DNA of 10,273 nt from Pseudomonadota bacterium (GTDB lineage Bacteria > Pseudomonadota > Gammaproteobacteria > Steroidobacterales > Steroidobacteraceae). The DNA lies in the NCBI GenBank assembly GCA_021815905.1, contig JAKAZP010000058.1:1-10273 (forward strand). The letters run 5' to 3'. The notes under the pieces are model-generated. The model saw nothing but the letters and a program-made list of their open reading frames with translations. It made no database searches and was not told the origin of the DNA. The first letter of the stretch is position 1, and every line of letters begins with the position of its first letter. The position numbers were made by a program, and so were the translations under genes. Shown here piece by piece: positions 1 through 6,824 of the stretch.

Positions 1-545
1 CGTTCACGCACATGACGGGCGATGTGGTCAAGGCGATGCGCGCCTGTCCGCAGCCCATCATCGCCGCGGTCGATGGCGTATGCGCCGGCGCCGGCGCCAT
101 TCTCGCGATGGCTTCCGACTTTCGCCTGGGCACCCCGCGGGCGAGGACGGCGTTTCTCTTCACCCGGGTGGGACTCGCCGGGTGCGACATGGGCGCCTGC
201 TCGATCCTCCCGCGCATCATCGGCCAGGGGCGCGCCTCGGAGCTCCTCTACACCGGTCGCGCCATGACCTCCGAGGAAGCGCTCGCCTGGGGCTTCTTCA
301 ATCGGCTGGTCGCCCCCGACGCCCTGCTCGAGGAGGCGAGCGCGCTCGCCGGTCAGATCGCCACGGGCCCCACGCTCGCGCACGCGGTGACCAAGCGCAT
401 GCTGCACGCCGAGTGGAGCCTGCCGGTCGATGCCGCCATCGACGCCGAGGCCGAGGCGCAGGCCGAGTGCATGCGAAGCGAGGATTTCCGCCGCGCCTAC
501 CGCGCGTTCGTGGCCAAGGAAAAGCCGCGATTCGAAGGCAATTGA
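1..545 (+). CDS. Enoyl-CoA hydratase/isomerase (crotonase) family protein, 5' end missing
   Basis: The reading frame is open to the left edge (Phe-Thr-His precede the first visible Met at 12), so the start lies outside; about 180 residues remain of the usual 260 or so. The stretch [18 protein letters not shown] is the crotonase oxyanion-hole/CoA-binding core, followed by [23 protein letters not shown] and ELLYTGR, all typical of the family. These enzymes act on acyl-CoA thioesters in the cytoplasm. The positions of the two glutamates of classical hydratases (Glu144 and Glu164 of the rat enzyme) appear to hold Ile and Arg (residues 30 and 52 counted from the Met at 12). The Asp in GCDMG (residue 59) falls where dienoyl-CoA isomerases carry a catalytic Asp. 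A simple hydratase is therefore doubtful; an isomerase or ring-processing role on an aromatic-derived CoA ester is possible. Only 7 bases separate it from the next gene, so they are probably co-transcribed. Confidence 0.9.
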   Translation, partial: FTHMTGDVVKAMRACPQPIIAAVDGVCAGAGAILAMASDFRLGTPRARTAFLFTRVGLAGCDMGACSILPRIIGQGRASELLYTGRAMTSEEALAWGFFNRLVAPDALLEEASALAGQIATGPTLAHAVTKRMLHAEWSLPVDAAIDAEAEAQAECMRSEDFRRAYRAFVAKEKPRFEGN

Positions 546-552
546 GCCTCCA

Positions 553-1773
553 ATGAGCGCCGCCCACTTCACCGACTGGCCCTTCTTCGCCGAGCGTCAT
601 CGTGAGCTCGCCACGGCGCTGCGCGGCTGGGCGGCGACACGCCTCGAGGCTATGCCGCGGGCCGAGGATCGCGCGACGGTCGAGGCCACCTGCCGCCGGC
701 TCGTGCTCGAGTTGGGAAAGGCGGGATGGTTGCGTCACTGCCTGCCGCAAGCGGCGGAGCCGGGAACGCCCCCGCGCGCGGGTGCGCCGTTCGACGTGCG
801 CGCGCTCGCGCTCATCCGCGAGACCCTCGCCCGGCAGCACGCACTCGCCGATTTCGCCTTCGCGATGCAGGGGCTCGGGAGCGGCCCGATCGCGCTCGCC
901 GGCTCCCCGGAACTCAGGGAAAGCTATCTGCCGCGCGTCGCATCGGGCGAGGCGATCGCCGCCTTCGCGCTCTCGGAAGCGGATGCGGGCTCGGATGTCG
1001 CGGCGCTGCGATGCCGCGCGCGCCGCGTGGGCGATGAGTACACACTCGAGGGCGAGAAGACCTGGATCTCCAACGGCGGCATCGCGGATTTCTACTGCGT
1101 GTTCGCCCGTACCAGCGGCCCGGATCAGCGGCCCGATGGCACGACTTCCGCGGCCGGCATCAGCGCGTTCGTGGTGGATGCCGCGAGTCCCGGACTTTCG
1201 ATCTCGCGCCGCATCGACACCCTCTCCCCGCACCCGCTCGCGACGATCCGGCTCGAAGGCTGCGCGGTGCCCGCGACTCGACGGCTCGGCGCCGAGGGCG
1301 AGGGCTTCAAGCTCGCCATGCGCACGCTCGATGTCTTTCGCACGTCCGTGGCGGGGGCCGCGCTCGGCTTCGCGCAGCGCGCCCTCGACGAGGCGCTCGC
1401 GCATGCGCTGAAGCGGCGCATGTTCGGCCGGACACTCGCGGATTTTCAGCTCACCCAGGCCGCGCTCGCCGACATGGCCTGCGGGATCGATGCGGCCCGG
1501 CTCCTCACCTACCGGGCCGCGTGGCTCCGTGATCGGGGCGAGCGCGCAACCCGCGAGGTCGCAATGGCGAAGATGGCCGCCACCGAGACGGCGCAGAAGG
1601 TCATCGATCGCGCCGTGCAGATGTTCGGCGGCCGGGGAGTCGCTCGCGGGGAGACGGTCGAGCATCTCTATCGCGACATCCGCGCGCTGCGCATCTACGA
1701 GGGGGCGACCGAAGTGCAGCAACTCATCATCGGCCGGGATCTCATCGAGCGCGCCTCGAGGGGAGCCACTTGA
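553..1773 (+). CDS. Acyl-CoA dehydrogenase family protein
   Basis: This 406-residue flavoprotein has the usual family length. It should oxidise an acyl-CoA to a 2,3-enoyl-CoA in the cytoplasm, passing electrons to ETF. Visible marks are [12 protein letters not shown] (about residues 137-148, FAD/substrate signature 1), [10 protein letters not shown] (167-176), [15 protein letters not shown] (288-302, FAD contact region) and [12 protein letters not shown] (356-367). The C-terminal [18 protein letters not shown] carries the likely catalytic base Glu383 in the IYEG position used by medium- and short-chain enzymes. I chose ATG 553, just after the upstream stop; an in-frame extension back to 430 would overlap the crotonase gene by more than 100 bases and looks like unrelated sequence. 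No strong ribosome-binding site precedes it, so translation is probably coupled to the upstream gene. The neighbours suggest a substrate from aromatic or amino-aromatic degradation rather than a fatty acid; that is inference. Confidence 0.94.
   Translation: MSAAHFTDWPFFAERHRELATALRGWAATRLEAMPRAEDRATVEATCRRLVLELGKAGWLRHCLPQAAEPGTPPRAGAPFDVRALALIRETLARQHALADFAFAMQGLGSGPIALAGSPELRESYLPRVASGEAIAAFALSEADAGSDVAALRCRARRVGDEYTLEGEKTWISNGGIADFYCVFARTSGPDQRPDGTTSAAGISAFVVDAASPGLSISRRIDTLSPHPLATIRLEGCAVPATRRLGAEGEGFKLAMRTLDVFRTSVAGAALGFAQRALDEALAHALKRRMFGRTLADFQLTQAALADMACGIDAARLLTYRAAWLRDRGERATREVAMAKMAATETAQKVIDRAVQMFGGRGVARGETVEHLYRDIRALRIYEGATEVQQLIIGRDLIERASRGAT
1758..1765 (+). promoter_or_regulatory. 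Ribosome-binding site deciding the TTG start of the Rid gene
   Basis: The purine run GAGGGGAG lies inside the last codons of the acyl-CoA dehydrogenase and ends four bases before a TTG codon at 1770. It supports the rare TTG as the start, because no ATG or GTG lies nearby in that frame that would keep the N-terminal part of the Rid fold. Confidence 0.6.
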
Positions 1774-2171
1774 GCCCATTACGGTTCCTGCAGCCGCCGG
1801 ATTGGCCGCGCCCCTCCGGCTACAACAACGGCGTACTCGCCGAGGGCCGCCAGATCTACGTCGCGGGCCAGGTGGGCTGGGAGCCGCGAACGGGCCGATT
1901 CCCCGGGGCCTCGATCTCGGAGCAGGTGCGACAGGCGCTCAGGAACGTGCTCGCGGTGCTCGCGCAGGCGGACGGCGGCCCCGAGCACATCGTGCGCATG
2001 ACCTGGTATCTCACGAGCCGCGCGGAGTATCTCGCGCAGCTCGAGGCGATCGGCGCCGCCTACCGCGAAGTCATGGGCAAGCATTTCCCCGCCATGACCG
2101 CGGTGGAGGTCACCGCGCTCATCGAGCCGCAGGCCAAAGTCGAAATCGAGGCGACGGCGGTCATTCCTTAG
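1770..2171 (+). CDS. Rid (YjgF/YER057c/UK114) family protein lacking the family arginine
   Basis: This 133-residue protein matches the length and pattern of the Rid family of small trimeric proteins. It has [19 protein letters not shown] near the N-terminus (about residues 16-34), [18 protein letters not shown] in the middle, and FPAMTAVEV followed by [11 protein letters not shown] at the C-terminus. Classical RidA hydrolyses reactive enamines/imines and needs the Arg of FPAR; here that position is Met109, as in subfamilies usually numbered Rid4-7, so simple imine deaminase activity is not expected. The start is TTG, overlapping the upstream TGA in the four bases TTGA (1770-1773) with a good ribosome-binding site, a sign of translational coupling. 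It is the last gene of the operon and faces the convergent PLP-enzyme gene 33 bases away. A role in handling an amino-substituted CoA intermediate is inference. Family assignment is secure; function is not. Confidence 0.9.
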   Translation: MSPLRFLQPPDWPRPSGYNNGVLAEGRQIYVAGQVGWEPRTGRFPGASISEQVRQALRNVLAVLAQADGGPEHIVRMTWYLTSRAEYLAQLEAIGAAYREVMGKHFPAMTAVEVTALIEPQAKVEIEATAVIP

Positions 2172-2201
2172 CGCCGCTGCAAACCGGGAAACCCGCAGGC
2201 G
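2172..2201. terminator. Possible bidirectional terminator hairpin between convergent genes
   Basis: The 33 bases between the two converging stop codons contain an imperfect inverted repeat. The outer arms CGC/GCG and CTGC/GCAG enclose a GGG-AAA-CCC core. Position between two converging operons suits a shared terminator, but neither side has a T-run, so a standard Rho-independent terminator is not demonstrated. Confidence 0.3.
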
Positions 2202-2204
2202 ACC

Positions 2205-3365
2205 TCAGGCCTGGAGGCGGAACCGATCGCGATGGCGCGCCATGGTCTCGATGAACCGGTCGATGTCGGCCTCGGAGTTGTAGAAGTGGATCGTCGCCCT
2301 GATGTTGTCTTCCCGGAAGGAAGTCACGATGTTCTGCTGCATCAGTCTTTCGAAGAGCTCGGCGACATCCCGTGACGGCACGCACACCATCGGACCTCTG
2401 CGAGCATCGTCCGCCGGAGTCACGGCCGGCCAGCCGATGTCGGCCAAGCTGTCCATGCAGCGCCGCGTCAGCATGCGCACGCGCCGCTCGATCGCATCCG
2501 TTCCCGCCTCGAGAATGATCTTCAGTCCCGCCTCGGCGGCGTAGCAGTTGACGACCGGCGGCGTTCCGGCCTCGAACCGCCGTGCGCTGCTGGCCGGCTG
2601 GTTCGCGAAGATGTTCATCGCAGCGACGTCCTCCTGCGCGAACCAGCCGGAGTGGCTCGGCACGAGCCGGCCGATCAGGTCCGAGCGCACGTACAGAAAG
2701 CCGATACCGGCCGTGCCCAGCAGGTACTTGAGCATGCCGCCGACCACGAAGTCCGCCCCGAGATCGCGCGGCGACACCGTCATCGCACCGACGGCCTGGT
2801 AGGCATCGAGCAGCATCAGGGCGCCCCGCTCGCGCGCGATACGCGCGATGCCCGCGATATCCAGTCGGGCGCCATTGCGGTAACACACCTGCGTCACGGC
2901 CACGAGCCTGGTCCGCTCGTCGATGGCCTGCGCGAACCGCTCGAGCGGGATGTACCCGTCGGCCGCCGCCTGCACGTGCACGACCTGGGCGCCGCGGCGC
3001 GCCTGCGCGTGCCATATCTGCGCGTTGGTGGGAAACTCGAAATCACTGACGACCACCCGGTTGCGGGCGCCCCGGAAGTCGAGCGCGCTCGCGAGAGCGT
3101 TGATGCCCGCGGATGCCGAGGCGGTCACCGCGATTTCGTCGCGCCCGACCCCGAGCACGCGCGCCATGAGCGACCGCACCGCCTCGTTCTTCGTCACCCA
3201 GACATCCCAGTTCGCTCCGACCGACAGCCGATCGTCCATGTAGGCGCTGATCGCATCCCGGACGCTGTCGGCCAGCGCGCAATACGAGCCGGTGTTCAGG
3301 TAGGTCTTGTGCTCGAGTACGGGAAACCGTCGCCGCAGCCGCTCGAAGCCCGTGCTCGTGCTCAT
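2205..3365 (-). CDS. PLP-dependent class-V aminotransferase-fold enzyme
   Basis: This 386-residue cytoplasmic protein belongs to the fold-type I, class-V family (cysteine desulfurase, isopenicillin-N epimerase-like, kynureninase). Near the N-terminus FPVLEHKTYLNTGSYC is the usual first strand. TASASAGINALA (about 81-92) is the phosphate-binding region, LLLDAYQAVGA supplies Asp187 and Gln190 against the PLP ring, and GGMLKYLLGTAGIGFLYVR carries the probable Schiff-base Lys213. RFEAGTPP (263-270) and REDNIRATIHFYN (351-363) are typical of the C-terminal half; Arg356 is a candidate substrate-carboxylate contact. No desulfurase active-site cysteine motif is evident and there is no signal peptide. 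I chose ATG 3365 because GAGG lies five bases upstream and the recognisable fold begins there. An in-frame ATG at 3479, overlapping the previous gene's stop, would add 38 residues of no recognisable character. Substrate and exact reaction (lyase, epimerase, transaminase) are unknown; it is third in a possible operon with the two exported proteins. Confidence 0.88.
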   Translation of the reverse strand: MSTSTGFERLRRRFPVLEHKTYLNTGSYCALADSVRDAISAYMDDRLSVGANWDVWVTKNEAVRSLMARVLGVGRDEIAVTASASAGINALASALDFRGARNRVVVSDFEFPTNAQIWHAQARRGAQVVHVQAAADGYIPLERFAQAIDERTRLVAVTQVCYRNGARLDIAGIARIARERGALMLLDAYQAVGAMTVSPRDLGADFVVGGMLKYLLGTAGIGFLYVRSDLIGRLVPSHSGWFAQEDVAAMNIFANQPASSARRFEAGTPPVVNCYAAEAGLKIILEAGTDAIERRVRMLTRRCMDSLADIGWPAVTPADDARRGPMVCVPSRDVAELFERLMQQNIVTSFREDNIRATIHFYNSEADIDRFIETMARHRDRFRLQA

Positions 3366-3370
3366 CTCGG

Positions 3371-3374
3371 CCTC
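3371..3374 (-). promoter_or_regulatory. Ribosome-binding site supporting the start at 3365
   Basis: On the minus strand GAGG sits five bases before ATG 3365. This is the main reason to prefer that start over the in-frame ATG at 3479. Confidence 0.45.
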
Positions 3375-3471
3375 GATGATATGGGTTGCGCTCCGCGGCC
3401 AGTCGGGACCGGCGCCGGCGACGACCGATCGCCGCTCAGAGCCCCACGCCGGGCGGGGCGCGCCATCGTCC

Positions 3472-6400
3472 TCACCCATGCGCCTCGGTGACCCGGGGCG
3501 GCGGGGGATCGCCGCTGCGCCACGGCACGATGTGTGCGGCGAGTCCCGCGCGCTCGAGCCGCGCCTCGAAGGCGGCCAGCTCGCCGGTCTCGATCCTGCG
3601 CATGCTCGCCTTCATCGCCGACCAGCGGGCCTCGAGCGATCGGGCCTCGGTCTCGTCGGCGCTCGTTACGGGAGGATCCTGATCCACCAGGTGGATCAGG
3701 TACATCACGGGGGCGGTGAGCAGGCGGCTCGGGTAGCCGACGTAGTCCTGCACGTGATGCGGCAACGGCGGTTGCGGCACCTGGTCTTCCCAGCGGGCGA
3801 TCCGGGCGATGAGCGCGCGGCCGGCGGCGTCGACACCGCCGGCATGGCCGGCGCGGTCCGCCCTGCGCATCAAGCCGCGCGCCTGCTGCGCGATCGAGCG
3901 CATGCGGTTCACGGATCTGTCGATGTCGTTCGCCATGGCGCGCAGCCGGGCAAGCAGCCGCTGCTGCCGCTGCCACTGCGCCGGGCTGTGCGGCGGATGC
4001 CGCGGATCATTCACCACGTCGAAGTCCTGGGTCATCGATCGGCCGTCGTAGGTCAACCGCACCGCGTAGCGCCCGGGCGCAATCCGGTACGGATACTGAC
4101 TGACGTAGCGGATCGTGTCGGAAGTCGGCACGTACGGCCCGACGCGCAGATTCCAGACATAGGTGTTCATGCCCGCCTTGGCCGGTACCGGCGGCGGCGG
4201 CGGCAGCACCTGGACGCCCTTGACCGAGCTGCGCGCCTGACGCTGCGCCGGCGCGCTGGTGAATCTGCGGATCACCTGGCCCGCGCCGTCGAGGATCTCC
4301 AGCACCAGCGGGTGCAGACGGGCATTCACCGTGTCGGCGAGCTCGTAGCGAATGATGGCTCCGTCGGGAGGATTTCGGCCGAGGGGCAGCATCAGCGGCA
4401 TGCTGAAATGGTGGCCAAGCCGGTAGGTGCGGCGCGGCTTGAACAGATACATGCCCGTCGTCCCGAGCTGGCCCAACATGCGGGCATCGATCTGCTCGAG
4501 CGGGGTCACGTCGTCCAGGATCCAGAATGCGCGGCCCTGGGTCGAGGCGACCAGGTCGCCGTCATGCACCTTCAGGTCGGTCACGGGTACGATCGGCAGC
4601 TTGAGCTGAAACGGCTGCCAGCTCGACCCGTCGTCGAAGGATATGAACACGCCGCGCTCGGTGCCGGCATACAGCAGGCCGGCGCGGACCGGATCCGCGC
4701 GCACCACGCGCACGAACGCCTCGGGAGGCAGGCCGCGCGTGATCGGCTGCCAGGTGTGGCCGCCGTCCCGGCTCCGGAAGAGCATCGGACGAAAGTCGCC
4801 GAACTTGTAACGGGTGGCGGCGACGTAGATCTCCTGCGCATCGTGCGGCGACACCTCGATGCACTCGACCTGGGCGTCATCGAGTCCGGGAGGCGTGACG
4901 TTCGCCCAATGCCGGCCGCCGTCGCGGGTCACGTGAACGAGACCGTCGTCGGTGCCGACCCAGAGCGTGGCGGCCGCCTGAGGCGACTCGGCCATGTTGG
5001 TGATCGTATCGTAGGTCTCGCCGCCGGCGCCCTCGAGCATGATGGGACCGCCGTCGGTGCCCTCGCGGGCCGGCTCGTGGCGGGTGAGATCGGGACTGAT
5101 TGCCTTCCACGTCTGCCCGCGGTCCGTCGACTCGAGCACGGCCTGGGCGCCGTAGTAGATCACCTTGGGATCGTGCATGGACACCAGCACCTGCGCGTCC
5201 CAGTTGGAGCGATACTGCAGGCTCTTCGGCTGCTGGAAGGCTTCGAAGTAGGCGGAGGGCGGAATCTCGCGGATCTGTCCGTCCCGCGCGTCATACTCGG
5301 TGACCTGGCCGAGTATCCCCGTGGCGTAGATGTGCGCAGGATCGTGCGGGTTCATGCTGACCCAGCCGCTCTCGCCGCCGCCGACGGAATGCCAGTTCTG
5401 CCGTCCGATGCCCTGCGACAACGTACGGCTCTCGATGCCCACCGTTCCCCAGTCCTGCTGTGCGCCGTACACCCGGTACGGGAAGCTGTCGTCGGCGAAC
5501 ACATGATAGAACTGGCCGGTCGGCTGGTTGAGGTCGCTCGACCAGCTCCGACCGCCATCGAGGGTGACGAAGCCGCCGCCGTCGCTGCTTTCGACCATGA
5601 CCCGGTCATTGTCTGGATTGATCCACAGATCGTGGTTGTCGCCGTGCGGGTTCTCGATCGCGTGCACCGTCTTGCCGCCGTCGGTCGACTTCACCAGCAC
5701 GTTGCCGAGGACGTATACGGTGTTCTTCTTCTGGGGATCGGCGAAGATGCGGGTGTAGTACCACCCCCGGTCGCGGATGGCGGGGGTGTCGTTGACCCGC
5801 CGCCAGCTCCGCCCGGCGTCATCGGACCGGAACACGCCGCCGTGCACCGCCTCGATCATGGCGTAAACCCTGCTCGGGTCGACGGGCGAGACGGAGACCG
5901 CCGTGTTGCCCATCAGCGCAGGCAAGCCGCCGCTCAGACGATGCCAGGTGCCGCCTCCGTCAGTCGATTTCCACAGGCCGCTGCCCGGCCCCCCGCTGCG
6001 CACGTTCCATGGACGATGCCGATAATCCCAGAGCCCCGCGTACAGGATCTGCGGATTCTGCGGGTCGATGCTCAGATCGTGGGCGCCCGTCGTGCGGTTG
6101 ACGAACAGCACGCGGCTCCATGTCTTGCCGCCATCGAGCGAGCGGTACACGCCGCGCTCGCTCGTCGGTTTCCAGGGGTTGCCCTGCGCGGCCACGTACA
6201 CGATCTCGGGATTTCGAGGATCGACCGCGACCGCGCCGATCTGCACCGTCTGCGCAAGACCGATGTGCTTCCAGGTCCTGCCTCCGTCGGTCGACTTGTA
6301 GATGCCGTCCCCGGGCGAGGTGGTCTGGCCGCGGACCGAGGACTCGCCGGTGCCGACGTAGATCACTTTCGCATCGGAGGGCGCCACGGCGATCGCGCCG

Positions 6401-6738
6401 ATGCCTCCGACCTTGAAGAAGCCGTCCGACACGTTGTGCCACGTCTCACCGGCGTCGATGCTCTTCCAGACGCCCCCGCCGGAGGAGCCGAAGTAGAAAG
6501 TGTCCGGCTCACCGGCCACGCCGGCGACCGCGGTCGCCCGCCCGCCTCGGAACGGTCCGATGCTTCGCCAGCGCAAGGCCTGAAACAGGCTCGGATCGAG
6601 CGGGCGCTGCGCGACGCCGCCCGGTGGCGCGTCGGCGGCCGCCGCGCACATCCCGAGCCCGAGGAGCGCGACCGCCCCCCAGGCCACGACGCGACCGCCG
6701 GATGCCCGGGACCCCATTTCGCTCTGTCTACTGAACAT
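3472..6738 (-). CDS. Exported Asp-box (BNR/VPS10-like) repeat protein
   Basis: This 1,088-residue protein is of the type often annotated 'glycosyl hydrolase' or 'VPS10/BNR-like'. The N-terminus has a basic stretch and hydrophobic core (VVAWGAVALLGLGMCAAAADA), a signal peptide probably cut after the alanines; LGMC is a poor lipobox. RWRSIGPFRGGRATAVAGV then opens the propeller region. I count eleven Asp-box motifs (S-x-D-x-G-x-T/S-W pattern) beginning near residues 92, 148, 199, 257, 304, 350, 391, 536, 603, 655 and 699; the sixth ends in Val instead of Trp. HGDNHDLWINPDN is also characteristic. A Pro-rich linker (about 845-851), a beta-sandwich-like part (YRIAPGRYAVRLTYDGR) and a charged helical tail follow. 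No sialidase active-site set is apparent, so binding or scaffolding is as likely as hydrolysis. ATG 6738 has GGGGAG nine bases upstream; a GTG at 6828 overlapping the receptor stop would add 30 residues before the signal peptide. Confidence 0.9.
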   Translation of the reverse strand: MFSRQSEMGSRASGGRVVAWGAVALLGLGMCAAAADAPPGGVAQRPLDPSLFQALRWRSIGPFRGGRATAVAGVAGEPDTFYFGSSGGGVWKSIDAGETWHNVSDGFFKVGGIGAIAVAPSDAKVIYVGTGESSVRGQTTSPGDGIYKSTDGGRTWKHIGLAQTVQIGAVAVDPRNPEIVYVAAQGNPWKPTSERGVYRSLDGGKTWSRVLFVNRTTGAHDLSIDPQNPQILYAGLWDYRHRPWNVRSGGPGSGLWKSTDGGGTWHRLSGGLPALMGNTAVSVSPVDPSRVYAMIEAVHGGVFRSDDAGRSWRRVNDTPAIRDRGWYYTRIFADPQKKNTVYVLGNVLVKSTDGGKTVHAIENPHGDNHDLWINPDNDRVMVESSDGGGFVTLDGGRSWSSDLNQPTGQFYHVFADDSFPYRVYGAQQDWGTVGIESRTLSQGIGRQNWHSVGGGESGWVSMNPHDPAHIYATGILGQVTEYDARDGQIREIPPSAYFEAFQQPKSLQYRSNWDAQVLVSMHDPKVIYYGAQAVLESTDRGQTWKAISPDLTRHEPAREGTDGGPIMLEGAGGETYDTITNMAESPQAAATLWVGTDDGLVHVTRDGGRHWANVTPPGLDDAQVECIEVSPHDAQEIYVAATRYKFGDFRPMLFRSRDGGHTWQPITRGLPPEAFVRVVRADPVRAGLLYAGTERGVFISFDDGSSWQPFQLKLPIVPVTDLKVHDGDLVASTQGRAFWILDDVTPLEQIDARMLGQLGTTGMYLFKPRRTYRLGHHFSMPLMLPLGRNPPDGAIIRYELADTVNARLHPLVLEILDGAGQVIRRFTSAPAQRQARSSVKGVQVLPPPPPVPAKAGMNTYVWNLRVGPYVPTSDTIRYVSQYPYRIAPGRYAVRLTYDGRSMTQDFDVVNDPRHPPHSPAQWQRQQRLLARLRAMANDIDRSVNRMRSIAQQARGLMRRADRAGHAGGVDAAGRALIARIARWEDQVPQPPLPHHVQDYVGYPSRLLTAPVMYLIHLVDQDPPVTSADETEARSLEARWSAMKASMRRIETGELAAFEARLERAGLAAHIVPWRSGDPPPPRVTEAHG

Positions 6739-6747
6739 CACCTGACG

Positions 6748-6755
6748 CTCCCCCT
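6748..6755 (-). promoter_or_regulatory. Ribosome-binding site supporting the start at 6738
   Basis: On the minus strand AGGGGGAG ends nine bases before ATG 6738. It favours that start over the GTG at 6828 and over the internal ATG at 6717, which has only a weak purine tract. Confidence 0.5.
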
Positions 6756-6824
6756 GCGCGACGCTCTCACGTCCCGCCCTCGGCAACCCCTGACCGTACC
6801 CGACGTTCCCAGCTTTCCGGCGGC

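Noticed and set aside
298..1779. A 493-codon open frame on the minus strand, opposite the crotonase and acyl-CoA dehydrogenase genes
   Set aside because: It is Arg/Ala/Gly-rich without motifs and spans two real genes and their junction, so it is a GC shadow.
5670..6300. Repeated DNA such as CCGTCGGTCGACTT within the Asp-box gene
   Set aside because: These copies encode the Asp-box motif itself (K-S-T-D-G-G), so they reflect protein repeats rather than a mobile element or CRISPR array.
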